Positions 1 through 8,997 are shown, counted from the first letter of the stretch. The stretch is DNA of 64,000 bases from CAVXFB01 sp963760935 (GCA_963760935.1 CAVXFB010000002.1:1-64000); one strand, 5' to 3'. Program-made: numbers and translations. The notes: generated by a model not told the origin, from the sequence alone.

Positions 1-864
1 CGACTCCTTGGCACTCAGGACATTACTAAGGCCAGACTCACACTTTTCCTGAAACACTTGGAGAAGGAGCGGGGCTGCTCGGTAGCTACGCGCAACCAGC
101 GATTGGCCGCCATTCGCGCCTGGGTTCGCTTCATAGGCAACAACAATGCCGAGCACCTCGCCTGGTGTAACGATATCCGCGGTATTCCGTTCAAAAAGAC
201 CGAACTGTCGCAGAGAGAATATATGACCAAGCAGGAAATGGATGCCCTGCTGAGCGCGCCAGATCGGAACACCGATCAAGGGACAAGGGACTATGCCCTG
301 TTGCTCTTCATGTACAACACCGGCACCCGCGCTGACGAAGTCGCGAGCCTCTTCATCGACGACCTTCGTTTGAACGGCTCCCAGCCTTGTGTCAGGATCA
401 TGGGAAAGGGAAGGAAGGTACGCAGGTGTCCGCTGTGGCCGCTTACAATAGATACACTGACGCCATTGATTGCCGGACGTGCTTCCCATGAGCGCATCTT
501 CCGGAACCGCTGTAGACAGCCGATTACCCGTTTCGGAATCTTCTCGCTGGTCAGGCGGTATGTGTCGAAAGCAAGTGCATCGACTCCGTCTCTTTCGTGC
601 AAACGGATCAGTCCTCACTCGATTCGACATACTACGGCTATGCATTTGCTGAAAGCGGGAATCGACATGAACACGATCCGCGATTGGCTTGGGCATGTCT
701 CGGTCGACACCACCAATATTTACACCGAGATCGACTTGGAGATGAAGGCAAAGGCTCTCTCGCACTGTGAGATATTCGAGAAGACGCGGCCGCGCAAGCA
801 GTGGCGAAAAAACGGCGTGCTGCAATTTCTGAAGTCCATCGGAAGAAAGGAGGCTGGTACGTGA
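1..864 (+). CDS. Tyrosine recombinase, 5'-truncated by the window edge (recombinase-in-trio type, third gene)
   Basis: The reading frame is open from base 1, so the gene begins upstream. It is a site-specific recombinase of the tyrosine (phage integrase) family. Visible catalytic signatures are the first Arg in TGTRADEVASL, the HSIRHTTAMHLL box (H-x-x-R), the later GHVSVDTTNIY box with His and the nucleophile Tyr, followed by the tail DLEMKAKALSHC. That C-terminal pattern is typical of the third recombinase of three-gene (RIT-type) transposable elements rather than of phage integrases. It runs opposite to the phage head genes and stops about 100 bp from the interrupted tail-connector gene, so it is most likely the end of an element that inserted into the prophage. 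The other two recombinases would lie left of the window. Family assignment is from motifs; RIT membership is inference. Confidence 0.75.
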   Translation, partial: RLLGTQDITKARLTLFLKHLEKERGCSVATRNQRLAAIRAWVRFIGNNNAEHLAWCNDIRGIPFKKTELSQREYMTKQEMDALLSAPDRNTDQGTRDYALLLFMYNTGTRADEVASLFIDDLRLNGSQPCVRIMGKGRKVRRCPLWPLTIDTLTPLIAGRASHERIFRNRCRQPITRFGIFSLVRRYVSKASASTPSLSCKRISPHSIRHTTAMHLLKAGIDMNTIRDWLGHVSVDTTNIYTEIDLEMKAKALSHCEIFEKTRPRKQWRKNGVLQFLKSIGRKEAGT

Positions 865-897
865 AACACAGGACGAAGGACATGCCTCCACAAATGT

Positions 898-915
898 TGT
901 CTCCACGCGGAGACA
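898..915. repeat. Small hairpin downstream of the recombinase
   Basis: TGTCTCC-ACGC-GGAGACA forms a perfect 7-bp stem with a 4-nt loop, 33 bp after the recombinase stop. It could be a terminator without a T tract or part of the mobile element's end. Function not determined. Confidence 0.4.
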
Positions 916-960
916 CTCATTGGAAATCAGTGTTTTTCGTTGTCGAGGCAACATAACTAT

Positions 961-1638
961 TTACACAACATTTTGGGCCTTATGTGTTGGAACACATAAG
1001 GCCCACAAGCTAGGCAACTTCGGCAGGTTCTCTTCCAGCGATGGGCCCATGTACGGCCGCGCGGCAATCGATGCCGGCCCGATCGTCAGCGGCCCGTAAA
1101 GCACTTCCTGCAACTCATTAGCACGGACCGCCTGGGCGGCGGTCGTGAGCCTCACGTAGGTCACCGTCGCGCCGAAGCGGTTCTTCTTGGTGGTTCTGCA
1201 CGCTGGACCGCCCAAGCGGATTTCGCCGCCATCGCCCACGTGACGCACGCGCCGCAATGGGTTCTTACGGCCGGCTGCCGTGCCCCCGAGTTCGAGTGTT
1301 CGCGGCACGTTGGACATGCCGCGAAACGGCGTGGGACCGACCACCAGCGAATTGGTCCGCTCGTCGTAGGCGAAGTAGATTAACTCTCTCAGCGGCGACT
1401 GGCCGTACTTGCCGCGATGCCCGTGTGGCGGACTGCCCGGCTTCGAAGGGCTCTTGGCGTAGCGGATCTTGCCCTTGGCCGTGCGGCGGATGAACGCGCC
1501 GGCCTTGGCCATGATCTGTGCGTTGGCGCGGCCGATGCGGCTAACGACCCGCTGGCGGTCGAAAAAGACCTTCGACATCCGCACCTGGTCCTTCAGACCA
1601 AGCGAGCGTCCCAAATTAAGGTCTTTCATCACACCCAT
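961..1638 (-). CDS. HK97 gp10-like tail/neck protein, C-terminus altered by insertion
   Basis: A 225-residue phage protein of the HK97 gp10 (head-tail completion or minor tail) type. The N-terminal two thirds is basic (RRTAKGKIRYAKSPSKPG), followed by a beta-rich region and the characteristic ending RPYMGPSLEENLPKLPSLW, which is normally very close to the C-terminus of this family. The residues after it (ALCVPTHKAQNVV) are encoded by the 974-1005 palindrome and flanking DNA, so the native stop has probably been replaced by insertion of a recombinase-bearing element. Start ATG at 1638 with GAGGTTAC upstream; ATG at 1629 is an alternative. It is the last head/tail gene visible, and genes that should follow (tail tube, tape measure) are missing here. 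Confidence 0.65.
   Translation of the reverse strand: MGVMKDLNLGRSLGLKDQVRMSKVFFDRQRVVSRIGRANAQIMAKAGAFIRRTAKGKIRYAKSPSKPGSPPHGHRGKYGQSPLRELIYFAYDERTNSLVVGPTPFRGMSNVPRTLELGGTAAGRKNPLRRVRHVGDGGEIRLGGPACRTTKKNRFGATVTYVRLTTAAQAVRANELQEVLYGPLTIGPASIAARPYMGPSLEENLPKLPSLWALCVPTHKAQNVV
974..1005. repeat. 32-bp palindrome at the junction of mobile element and phage gene
   Basis: Two perfect 15-bp arms, TGGGCCTTATGTGTT and its reverse complement, are separated by GG. It overlaps the last codons of the gp10-like gene and lies just beyond the recombinase. A palindrome here fits the end or the target site of the recombinase-bearing element. What is seen is the perfect inverted repeat and its position; its role is inferred. 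Confidence 0.6.
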
Positions 1639-1649
1639 GGCAAGTAACC

Positions 1650-2099
1650 TCAGCGCACCACGCGGTAAGTGAAGGCCATCAGGCCGGTAAACTGGCCGTA
1701 CTCAGCAAGATGCTTGGGGTCGTAGATCGGCTTAGTCTCGGACTTGACCCACCGGGCCGTTAGCGGAGGGTCAGCCGGCAGGTTCGTGCTCCGTAGAAAA
1801 TTGCGGATCTCCTCACAGAGGCCGACCAGCGTGTCGAGCCATTCCAAAGGCACGCCGGCCGCTCCTTGCCGAAAGCGCTGCTGCACGCAGACGTGCAGTA
1901 TGTGGTCCTCGCGATCCCGCGTTCGGTCGCTGGGCTCGGACTGGAGCTCGGCCGGAACCACCGTGACGTGCAGCGTCTCCATGTCCTTGAGTTCGTAGAC
2001 CGGCACGTAGGCCCGCACCGCGCGAAAGGGACGCGAAAACGCGCGGCCGTTGAGGGCTGCGACCATCGCGTCGGCGATTCGGACGATGGTGTTCGGCAT
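1650..2099 (-). CDS. Phage neck/tail-terminator-like protein
   Basis: 149 residues, intact, ATG at 2099, 8 bp after the preceding gene. It begins with a helix (TIVRIADAMVAALN) and continues with alternating beta strands and a conserved-looking PLEWLDTLVGLCEEIRNFL helix. Size and position between a head-tail connector and a gp10-like protein match the tail-terminator/tail-completion slot of lambda-like siphoviruses. No diagnostic motif is seen; the assignment rests on position and size. Confidence 0.45.
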   Translation of the reverse strand: MPNTIVRIADAMVAALNGRAFSRPFRAVRAYVPVYELKDMETLHVTVVPAELQSEPSDRTRDREDHILHVCVQQRFRQGAAGVPLEWLDTLVGLCEEIRNFLRSTNLPADPPLTARWVKSETKPIYDPKHLAEYGQFTGLMAFTYRVVR

Positions 2100-2107
2100 G
2101 CGCGCCG

Positions 2108-2485
2108 CTACCTCAACTGCACCTGTTGCGTGTGGATTCGAAACGTCTTACGGAATGCATCGCTGTAGCGCCAGCAGGGCTCCTTCCCCGGCGCCATCAC
2201 TTCGTACACGAAGACCTTTTGGCCCTGCGTCTCTTCAATCCGGTCGCCGCGCTCGGGCGTTATCGGGGCCCCATCAAGCACGAGGGCCTCGGCCAGCACC
2301 AGAAAGTCCCGCGACTCGTGTCGCACTAACACGCCGTAGCCGTCGTCGACTTCGAAGGTCGTCTTCCCGATGGTGGCCAAGAGTTCCGCGGACCGGCTGC
2401 CGCGCACGTACTTAACCGTGGACGCGGCATGCCTGGTTCGCTGGTTCTCCAGCCAATCCGACGACTTTCGAAGCAGGTCCGCCAT
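2108..2485 (-). CDS. Phage head-tail joining protein, hypothetical
   Basis: 125 residues, ATG at 2485, directly after the cement-protein stop at 2491. It starts MADLLRKSSDWLENQ, then a predicted beta-barrel-like stretch (VSTTVKY/ATIGKTTFEVDDGYG..VRHESRDFLV) ending in a basic tail. That layout and the gene order (cement, joining protein, terminator, gp10) resemble the head-tail joining proteins of lambda-like phages. It would bridge the portal and the tail in the virion. Function inferred from position. Confidence 0.45.
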   Translation of the reverse strand: MADLLRKSSDWLENQRTRHAASTVKYVRGSRSAELLATIGKTTFEVDDGYGVLVRHESRDFLVLAEALVLDGAPITPERGDRIEETQGQKVFVYEVMAPGKEPCWRYSDAFRKTFRIHTQQVQLR

Positions 2486-2490
2486 CGCCG

Positions 2491-3214
2491 TTAGGTCCCC
2501 GCCGATACCTTGACCGCACCCGCCGTGACGTACAGCGCGCCGGCCACACCCGGATCGCTGCCGGGCAAGGTGGCAATAACGTTGTTCCCGCTACGGGCAA
2601 GCTTGCTGGTGCCGAAGGTGATCTCCTTGGTGTCGGGCACGGCCATACCCACCGGCAGGCTCTCGCCGTCCTTCACATGGGACGCCAGCACCTTGTCGGC
2701 GCCCAGAGTGACCGCGCCGTTGGCCGCCAGCGTCACGTCGCCCGAGACGGCCACGGACTCAAAACTGTCGCCGTCGGCCACGAGGAGTTTGCCGGCGTCG
2801 TAGGTCACCGTGCCCACGTCCGAGAGGTCGGATAGCCCGGCGGTTTCCTGCGATGTCGACTCCACCGATCGTAGCGAGATGCGGACCGTGCTGGCCGTCT
2901 CACCCGCGGCGGCCACCGCGAAGCCCATGAACTTGTTGCCGCTGGCCGCTGTGGTGGCTGCGCCGCTGCCGGCCGTGCCACCCACGGGATTGCCGTCGGC
3001 GTCCCAGTACACCGCCGCGCCGGCCGTAAACGCTACGGCTGCTTTGGCTACATCAAAGATTCCCGCCACCGCCAGCGCCGGGCGTGCTGGCCGCAATGGG
3101 CTGTTTGGCCACGCCCACGAAGTCGCCCTGAACGACCACCGCTCCGGCCGCCACGTCGCTGCCCGGGGTGTAGTCAATCGTCTCGCCTTGTTGAACGTAT
3201 GTTGCTTGTGCCAT
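2491..3214 (-). CDS. Capsid cement (DUF2190-like decoration) protein, frameshifted
   Basis: ATG at 3214 is preceded by AGGAAGGAG, a strong ribosome site. The first frame reads MAQATYVQQGETIDYT..VGVAKQPIAAST and the second continues PALAVAGIFDVAKAA..GAAVYWDADGNPVGG, the hallmark of DUF2190-type capsid cement proteins. The two frames join if one base of the GGG run at 3080-3082 is removed, giving about 240 residues. Beyond residue 100 there is a longer Gly/Ala/Val-rich C-terminal domain (GDVTLAANGAVTLGADKV) that may decorate the capsid outside. It sits immediately downstream of the capsid gene, as expected. The break is in a homopolymer, so a sequencing indel is plausible; otherwise this gene is dead. 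Confidence 0.7.
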
Positions 3215-3231
3215 TGAGCACTCCTTCCTTG

Positions 3232-5304
3232 TTAGGTTTCAGCTTTGGCCTTCACGCCGCCGCGGGGATCTTGAAGAGCACAACCAAAATCGTGATAGCC
3301 GCGCATCTGGATGCCCAGGACCGAGAAGTCCGCCTCGGCAGTCTCGATGGTGGGCGACTCCTGGCCATTGAGGAACGCCACCTCGATCACCGGCAGGTCG
3401 CCCGGCTCGGCCAACAGGTACCAGGCCTTGCTCGAGTTGCCCGTGTAGTGGCTGTTGCTCAAGTACCGGCTCACCTCGGTGCGGAACTTGCCCTGGTGCG
3501 GATTGGCCACCGGGTACTTTGTACTAGCCGTGGTATCGCGGATCTCCAGCGACCGCCACAACTGCGTGCCCATGGCGCTTAGGGACGTCGGCACCAGCAG
3601 GATGGCCGGCATGACGCCGATCGGCTTGCCGTCCGAATCGACCTGATCCATGAAGGCCACCTCGGCCTTCGTAAGCCCGTCGATCGACAGCGCCGTGTCG
3701 GCACCGGTGAGATAGTTCTTGTTGCCCTCAGTGAAGAAGGCCGAGTTGCCCAGGAACGTGCCCCAGAAGATGTCGTTGATCTTCAGTCCCGAGCCACGAC
3801 CGAGCTTCCGCGGCACTGTGGTGATCGCCCCCAGGTCGTCGTTAATTACGTCGCGGCGGTCGATCGAGAGCATGAGCCCATACGTGTCGGCCTTGTTGGT
3901 GTACGTCTCATTGCCCAAAGTCCCGTGCTTCAGCTCCCCGCCAGGAGTCACCTGCTCGTACTGGTCCTTGCCGATCAGCCGATAGCTGGTGACCGTCTTA
4001 AAGTCGGAGATGTTCCGCACGGCGCAGATGTTCCGCCAGGTCCGCTCAACGGAGAAGAACCCGTCCAGGAGGAACTTGTTGGCCACGTTGCTGAGGATCC
4101 CGCCGATGTCGACGGTCGAGAACCCTGCCTCCAACTCCGGCTGGAAGGCGAACCGCAACACATCGCGGGCCTCGCGGAAGCTGCGACCCGTGTAGCCGTT
4201 GGCCCAAGCCGCCTCCAGCAAAAGTTCCTGCAGACCGATCCCACCGCGGAACCGTTTCTGGGCGGCCTCCAGGGTCGGCTCGTCGAAGAGGTTTTCCACG
4301 CCGTCGAGCTTGGCAGTGACCATGCAGGCCGCCTCCAAGAGCGAACCACTAACGGTGTTGTTGTTCTCGCGAACGTGCATGGCCGGGGCCTTCGGGCGGC
4401 CCTCGCGTAGCACGGCCAGTTCGCAGCGGGTCGTATCCCAACCGTCGCGGATGGCTTCGGCCTCGATCTTCGAAAAGCGGCCGGCGCAGATCTCGCGGAT
4501 GGCCGCCACGCGGTTGGTCTCGACTACAGCGGCCGCACGGATCTCCGCAGCCGTCGCAACGGCTTCTGCTGCCTGGAGCGGCGCCACGGCACTCTGCGGC
4601 GCTGTCGAGGCAGGGGGATTATCGGTCTGCTGGGCCGCGACGGTGTTCGGATTGGTTACGACAGAATCTTCCATTTGTGTATTCTCCTGCGAGAGGTGTG
4701 TTGCCGCGGCCGCCACGCTTGCGGTGGTTTGGCCATCAGCACCTAAGTCCACGAAACTGATTTCACCCAACGTCGCCTTGCGGACGACGTTCACCGGCCC
4801 GGCGAACTCCCGGCCGTTGGCCATGACTCGCTGGTTTTCCTTGATGAACTCGAACTCCTCGACAGCCGCGCCGATCGACGCCTGCCAAGGGAAGCCATTG
4901 CGGGCCGAGACAACGATCTCCTTTGCAGCCGCCGTGTCGCGCGACACCACGCCAGCCGCCAGAAGCTGCCCACCTTCGATCTTGATGGCATCCGTGTGGC
5001 CCACGCCGCTTTGCATGTCGTGGCCGAAACGGATGGGGCGATTCTGCGTGGGAATTGCCATGCCGGCCAGGTCCACGACGACCGGATAGCGCCAGCCAGC
5101 GATTCGCATTGGTCCGCCGGTGTAGGCCACCATCGAGAATCGCGGCAACCGTGGCTTGCCATCGCCGCTGGCTTCAACCTCGGCGAGGGCTTCGATCTGG
5201 ATCGCGCCCGGTTCGCAAACCAGGCTGAGGGCTTCCTTGCCCTCAAGCCCAGTCTTATGCTGTCCGACGTCCTGTTCATTTGGGTTGCGCTTACGCGGCG
5301 GCAT
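3232..5304 (-). CDS. Prohead protease - major capsid protein fusion
   Basis: 690 residues. About residues 45-200 look like a caudoviral prohead protease (IRFGHDMQSGVGHTDAI, then WQASIGAAVEEFEFI and GEISFVDLGADGQTT, with a His and Ser-containing pattern). A low-complexity Ala/Gln linker follows at about 200-260, then a major capsid protein of Mu-like/HK97 fold (about 330-690: NKFLLDGFFSVERTWRNICAVRNISDFKT, YQLIGKDQYEQVTPGGE, GRGSGLKINDIFWGTFL). Protease and shell protein are therefore one polyprotein. The start codon overlaps the portal stop by 14 bp, suggesting translational coupling. Frame is intact. The protease would act inside the procapsid and release the shell domain by self-cleavage; this is inference from the fusion. 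Confidence 0.8.
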   Translation of the reverse strand: MPPRKRNPNEQDVGQHKTGLEGKEALSLVCEPGAIQIEALAEVEASGDGKPRLPRFSMVAYTGGPMRIAGWRYPVVVDLAGMAIPTQNRPIRFGHDMQSGVGHTDAIKIEGGQLLAAGVVSRDTAAAKEIVVSARNGFPWQASIGAAVEEFEFIKENQRVMANGREFAGPVNVVRKATLGEISFVDLGADGQTTASVAAAATHLSQENTQMEDSVVTNPNTVAAQQTDNPPASTAPQSAVAPLQAAEAVATAAEIRAAAVVETNRVAAIREICAGRFSKIEAEAIRDGWDTTRCELAVLREGRPKAPAMHVRENNNTVSGSLLEAACMVTAKLDGVENLFDEPTLEAAQKRFRGGIGLQELLLEAAWANGYTGRSFREARDVLRFAFQPELEAGFSTVDIGGILSNVANKFLLDGFFSVERTWRNICAVRNISDFKTVTSYRLIGKDQYEQVTPGGELKHGTLGNETYTNKADTYGLMLSIDRRDVINDDLGAITTVPRKLGRGSGLKINDIFWGTFLGNSAFFTEGNKNYLTGADTALSIDGLTKAEVAFMDQVDSDGKPIGVMPAILLVPTSLSAMGTQLWRSLEIRDTTASTKYPVANPHQGKFRTEVSRYLSNSHYTGNSSKAWYLLAEPGDLPVIEVAFLNGQESPTIETAEADFSVLGIQMRGYHDFGCALQDPRGGVKAKAET

Positions 5305-6766
5305 TTTGCGCCTCCTCGTTCTCTGTGTCTGAGTTGTTGTCGTTGGGACTGGCCTGCGTGGGTTGTGTCAGCGGCAGTCCGAGTTGCTGCATCAAGGCCA
5401 CTTCTTTGGCCCGCTGACGAATCTCGCTTTCCCAATCGCGGCCTTGTCGGGCGTATTCGTAAGCCAACGTAGTTGTATGATTCTGCAGCCGCGTCGACTG
5501 GGCATTGGCTTCCTTGGCAGGATCGACGTGTTCCTGGCCATCCCAAAACCACTGGTGCGAAAGATCGCGGAAGGCGGCGGTCCGCATCCACAGAGGCAGC
5601 AGTTCGCTGATCAAGATCGCCTCGTCGAGCCACGCTTCGAGCACGCGATCGAGAACCGTCAGCCCGAGTTGGGCCTGATCGACGCGAATCGACTTGTAGT
5701 ACGTCTGATGGTCGAGCCGACCGGAGGCGTAGTTGTATCCGGACGAGTTGCACGCCGCGACGTTGTAAGGGATCGAAAGACACCGAGCGATCTCGTTAAG
5801 TAGCTCCCGCTTGAACTCACCGTATGTTGTCGAAGGTTGTTCCGCCTGAACTTGCCCAAGCCGCCATCCGCCCGGCAGCACCGTGGCCATACGACGTTCC
5901 AACTCCACCAGATCCATCGGCTCGACCGGATCGGCCTCGCCGTTGGCCGGTGCGTCCGTGTAGAGCACGGCCGCGAAGTCGGCAGCCGTCTCAGCCGCCG
6001 CCAGCACCGCCAGCGTGTAACGCCGCAACTGGGCAAAGAGCGGCAATGCCGGTGTGATCTCGGGTATGCCACGACTTTGTCCCGGCCGGTCGGCTCGAAA
6101 ATAGTGGATGATTGAAGCCGCCGGCACACGATCGTAGTCGAATGAGAATTGGGAGCCGCCGCCGGGATGGCTTTTTAGCACGTGATACTCGGCCGGATTG
6201 CCGTAGACGTCGAAGACGATCCCGTCAACGGCATTGGCTCCTCTGGAGCGTCCGATCAGGTCAGGCGTCGTGATCTGGTCCGCCTCGATCAATCGCAGAT
6301 CCAGCTTCACTGGTGAATCCACCCGCGGGTTGGCCACCAGCATCGCGAACACTTCCCCCGATTCGGAACGTGCCATCCGCATTGTGCGAAGCTTTTCGGC
6401 CAAGCTGATGCTATCGGCCCACCGCATGAACTCTTGCTCGACCACGCGATTGGATTCGGCCTCATCAGTGAGCATCTGCAACCGTGGTCCGGTGCCGACG
6501 CAGTCGTTCGCCAGGGTCGAGACGATGCCTTTCGCGTAGCTGTTGTTGGCCACCTCGTAGCGGGCGCGACTACGTAAAATGCTGCGGACCCGTGGACTGT
6601 TGGCTGCGTCGGCCGATAGAAGATCGGCATTAGCCCAGTGCCGGCGGTTTTCGTCGGTCGTGGCTGCCGCGTCGTAGCGCCCGCGAACGCGTAGCGGCAC
6701 GTGGACCATGCGGACCGAGCGCCGCTGCGAATCATTGCCTCGAATGTTTTTCAACCAGCCGAACAC
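5291..6766 (-). CDS. Phage portal protein (lambda family)
   Basis: 491 residues, GTG start at 6766. It reads as a lambda-type portal: N-terminal RARYEVANNSYAKGIVSTLANDCVGTGPRLQ, a central VDGIVFDVYGNPAEYHVL..IIHYFRADRPGQSRGIPEI region, AVLAAAETAADFAAVLYTD helices, and C-terminal SIPYNVAACNSSGYNYASGRLDHQTYYKSI. It forms the dodecameric DNA-entry vertex of the capsid and docks the terminase. It lies between a small frameshifted gene and the protease-capsid fusion, in the canonical head-gene order. The acidic, Asn-rich tail is typical. Frame is intact. Confidence 0.9.
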   Translation of the reverse strand: MFGWLKNIRGNDSQRRSVRMVHVPLRVRGRYDAAATTDENRRHWANADLLSADAANSPRVRSILRSRARYEVANNSYAKGIVSTLANDCVGTGPRLQMLTDEAESNRVVEQEFMRWADSISLAEKLRTMRMARSESGEVFAMLVANPRVDSPVKLDLRLIEADQITTPDLIGRSRGANAVDGIVFDVYGNPAEYHVLKSHPGGGSQFSFDYDRVPAASIIHYFRADRPGQSRGIPEITPALPLFAQLRRYTLAVLAAAETAADFAAVLYTDAPANGEADPVEPMDLVELERRMATVLPGGWRLGQVQAEQPSTTYGEFKRELLNEIARCLSIPYNVAACNSSGYNYASGRLDHQTYYKSIRVDQAQLGLTVLDRVLEAWLDEAILISELLPLWMRTAAFRDLSHQWFWDGQEHVDPAKEANAQSTRLQNHTTTLAYEYARQGRDWESEIRQRAKEVALMQQLGLPLTQPTQASPNDNNSDTENEEAQNAAA

Positions 6767-6779
6767 GTTCTGTTGTCTC

Positions 6780-6976
6780 TCAGTCCGTTCCCGGAGGTAC
6801 GAGTTTCTTCAGGCCGATGCCAAGCCCCTTCCGTCGAGCCGCCTTCTTGCTTTCCAGATACCGATCTGCCGCAATCTGGTCGGGCAATGGATGCTGCTCC
6901 ATGCTGCCCGAGTCGCCCGAGGCCTTTGCAGGCCCCTGGCGCTGTCGCTGATCGTCTGTGCCAAATCGTCGGCCAT
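6780..6976 (-). CDS. Small phage head protein upstream of portal, frameshifted
   Basis: ATG at 6976 reads MADDLAQTISDSA, then the frame is lost. A one-base insertion at about 6937 restores KGPAKASGDSGSMEQHPLP..ADRYLESKKAARRKGLGIGLKKLVPPGTD and a stop at 6780-6782, 13 bp before the portal start. The repaired product is 65 residues and ends in a basic helix. Small proteins in this slot are usual between terminase and portal in lambda-like phages (a gpW-like position), but I do not recognise a specific function. Both halves look protein-like and the distance is exact for a single missing base, which argues for an indel rather than noise. Confidence 0.55.
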
Positions 6977-7072
6977 ATTTGAAGTCTCCAAAGTGGCGGG
7001 TATGGGTGTCGCACCCATCGAGCGAGACTTATGAGGCCTCGCTGAGCACTGGCCCACCCGCGGCACGGCGAG

Positions 7073-7120
7073 CGCAAACAAAAACGGCCATGAAGCGATA
7101 AGGCCGCCTCATGGCCGTTG
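7073..7120 (-). terminator. Rho-independent terminator after the lipoprotein gene
   Basis: On the minus strand an 11-bp perfect stem (AACGGCCATGA / TCATGGCCGTT, at 7109-7119 and 7083-7093) with a 15-nt loop is followed by TTTTTGTTTG. It lies between the beta-helix lipoprotein gene and the portal block, so it would stop transcription coming from the inserted gene and possibly from the terminase. Confidence 0.75.
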
Positions 7121-7485
7121 CTTGATTGCGCTGGTGTCGGTGCGGGGGATCAGCCCGCGCCGTCGCCGTATCTCATTTTCTAACGTCAGTTATACTCGCG
7201 CAACTGCAACTGTAAAGAGCGATTGGGCCGTTGCAGAAGAATCGTTACGCATATAGACATGCGTGCATCAACTTGCACGCGTCTGCACGATGCGGTTGGG
7301 CTCTGTTGGACAAATCCGTATTTGATGCGAACGTGGAGGCGTTCCGAGAATGGGTGGTTTCCTGCGAGCCTCGAAAAACGGTTGGCTTTCCGGGAGCGGT
7401 GACCGATTCGTGGGTTCCTGCAATGAGCGTGAATAGCAGCGCCACCGAGTATGTCCTTGACGACTCGGAATCTCATTATCTTGAG
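7121..7485. other. Non-coding stretch downstream of the lipoprotein gene
   Basis: No ORF here has coding character, although both strands are open for about 90 codons. It holds a Thr/Ala-poor, AT-richer sequence than the flanking phage genes, consistent with an inserted segment. Nothing else is recognised. Confidence 0.4.
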
Positions 7486-8997
7486 TTACCGCCGAGCTGA
7501 TTCTGCTTTCGAGAGGCGATCAAGTAGCTCACGTTCCTCTGGCGTCTCAGGCCATCGGCTTTCGACAGTGGCAAAGCGACGTGCACCGGTATTACTTCCA
7601 GACTGGTCCTTGACCACGGAATAGTCGCCCTTGTCTGGAGCGACAAAACGGACGCTCGCCTGCCGATTTCGTTCCGGGAGCGGCACCTCTTCAAGCTTGG
7701 ACGGTTTGGCGTCCGACCAACGCACGATTGGCTTGTCTCGCGTGTCGAAAATGTTATCTTTCAGCACAAACCCGCTGTTGCCCTTGGCGGGTAGTATCAA
7801 CCCATGCTCGTATTGGCTGATCACATTGGCACAAATCGTCGGAAGCGAATCACCGTTGATCACGATTGCTGCATCGCCCCCCCAAGCAGCGTTCTTTCGA
7901 GGACTTCGATATGCAAATGTGTTGAGCTCGATAAGATCGCGATTGCGACCCCAAGTGGAAAGAGCGCACCCGAGGAATAGATTGTCGCGAATCGTCGCAT
8001 GCGTATCGCCGTTGGCATAGACTCCGCCTCGGTTCATATCAAAGAATACAGAGCCACTTATCGTCGGCGAGGCATTGTCATAGCGTACGCCGTGAAACTC
8101 CATGCGGCCGATACGGCAATTGTCAATCGTTGTATCACCCCGGCCCTTGATTGTGATTCCCGAATAACCGCAATGACGAACCTCGCTATCGGCGATATGC
8201 ACCCGCGACCTCTCGGGAACGTCCACGACGATTCCCGTCCCTCGAATGCCTGCGATAAGGCAATTGCGACATTCGACTTGCGATGTCCCGCTCACTTGCA
8301 GACCTAACACGGGCGAGCCGGCGAGCACGCAGTCGGTCATGCAAACGGCTGCATCTTTCACCAAAACCATCGGGAAGGCCTCATATGCTCCCTCGCGAAC
8401 CTTGCCTTGCATGGAAATGCTAAGCGATTTCAACACCACACCGCGGGACTTGGTGATGCTTACAGTGGGCTTGGGCCCAAATTCCGCCCGAAGGGCAGAC
8501 AATGCTGCCGCGTACTTGTCCCCATCCGTCCTCTTGAGTTGTTGCGCGAGATCATCTAATCGCTTCCTGGATTTGGCTGGCACGCCGCCACTCTTCAACA
8601 CCTCTCCCAAGTCGGCGTAGTCGGCCATCAGTTTTGTGCGTCGCCAATCTGCTCCTTGAAGCACGATCGGCTTAGTAATCTCAATCGGACCGGAATAGGT
8701 TCCCGCGGCGATTCGAATCACGGTGTTCGGCGCCGCGGCATCGATGGCGGCTTGAATTGTGCGGTAAGTGGCCGTTCCGTCGGCGGCCACATCAAGAACG
8801 CCGTGCGTTCCACCATCCCCTCGGCTCCCGCTACCGCACGCCGTCAGTCCGGAAAGGATGCACGACCATAGCATGGCCAGAAGAATCCCCGTTTTTTTGC
8901 ACCGACTGTCTCGTGCTCGCCACCGCGGTCTTGCGACCAGCGGCCGGACGGCAAGCAGCAGCACCAGGAGAATCACCAAGCCGAATTCTGGTGGCAT
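7486..8997 (-). CDS. Right-handed beta-helix (pectate-lyase-like) membrane-anchored/lipoprotein, prophage moron
   Basis: 503 residues from ATG 8997, chosen because GAAAGGAAG precedes it; upstream codons in frame lack a ribosome site. A first membrane segment (FGLVILLVLLLAV) is followed by a second hydrophobic stretch (ILLAMLWSCILSGLTACGSG) that resembles a lipobox ending in Cys. The body begins with VLDVAADGTATYRTIQAAIDAAAPNTVIRIAAGTYSG, the standard start of parallel beta-helix proteins, then many short beta rungs (CRIGRMEFHGVRYDNASPTISGSVFFDMNRGGVYANGDTHATIRDN). This fold binds or cleaves polysaccharides. It interrupts the terminase-portal order and has its own terminator, so it is probably lysogenic-conversion cargo acting in the envelope. 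Substrate unknown. Confidence 0.7.
   Translation of the reverse strand: MPPEFGLVILLVLLLAVRPLVARPRWRARDSRCKKTGILLAMLWSCILSGLTACGSGSRGDGGTHGVLDVAADGTATYRTIQAAIDAAAPNTVIRIAAGTYSGPIEITKPIVLQGADWRRTKLMADYADLGEVLKSGGVPAKSRKRLDDLAQQLKRTDGDKYAAALSALRAEFGPKPTVSITKSRGVVLKSLSISMQGKVREGAYEAFPMVLVKDAAVCMTDCVLAGSPVLGLQVSGTSQVECRNCLIAGIRGTGIVVDVPERSRVHIADSEVRHCGYSGITIKGRGDTTIDNCRIGRMEFHGVRYDNASPTISGSVFFDMNRGGVYANGDTHATIRDNLFLGCALSTWGRNRDLIELNTFAYRSPRKNAAWGGDAAIVINGDSLPTICANVISQYEHGLILPAKGNSGFVLKDNIFDTRDKPIVRWSDAKPSKLEEVPLPERNRQASVRFVAPDKGDYSVVKDQSGSNTGARRFATVESRWPETPEERELLDRLSKAESARR

Noticed and set aside
7186..7500. Overlapping 90-codon frames on both strands
   Set aside because: No ribosome site, no recognisable pattern, both strands open in the same DNA; treated as non-coding.
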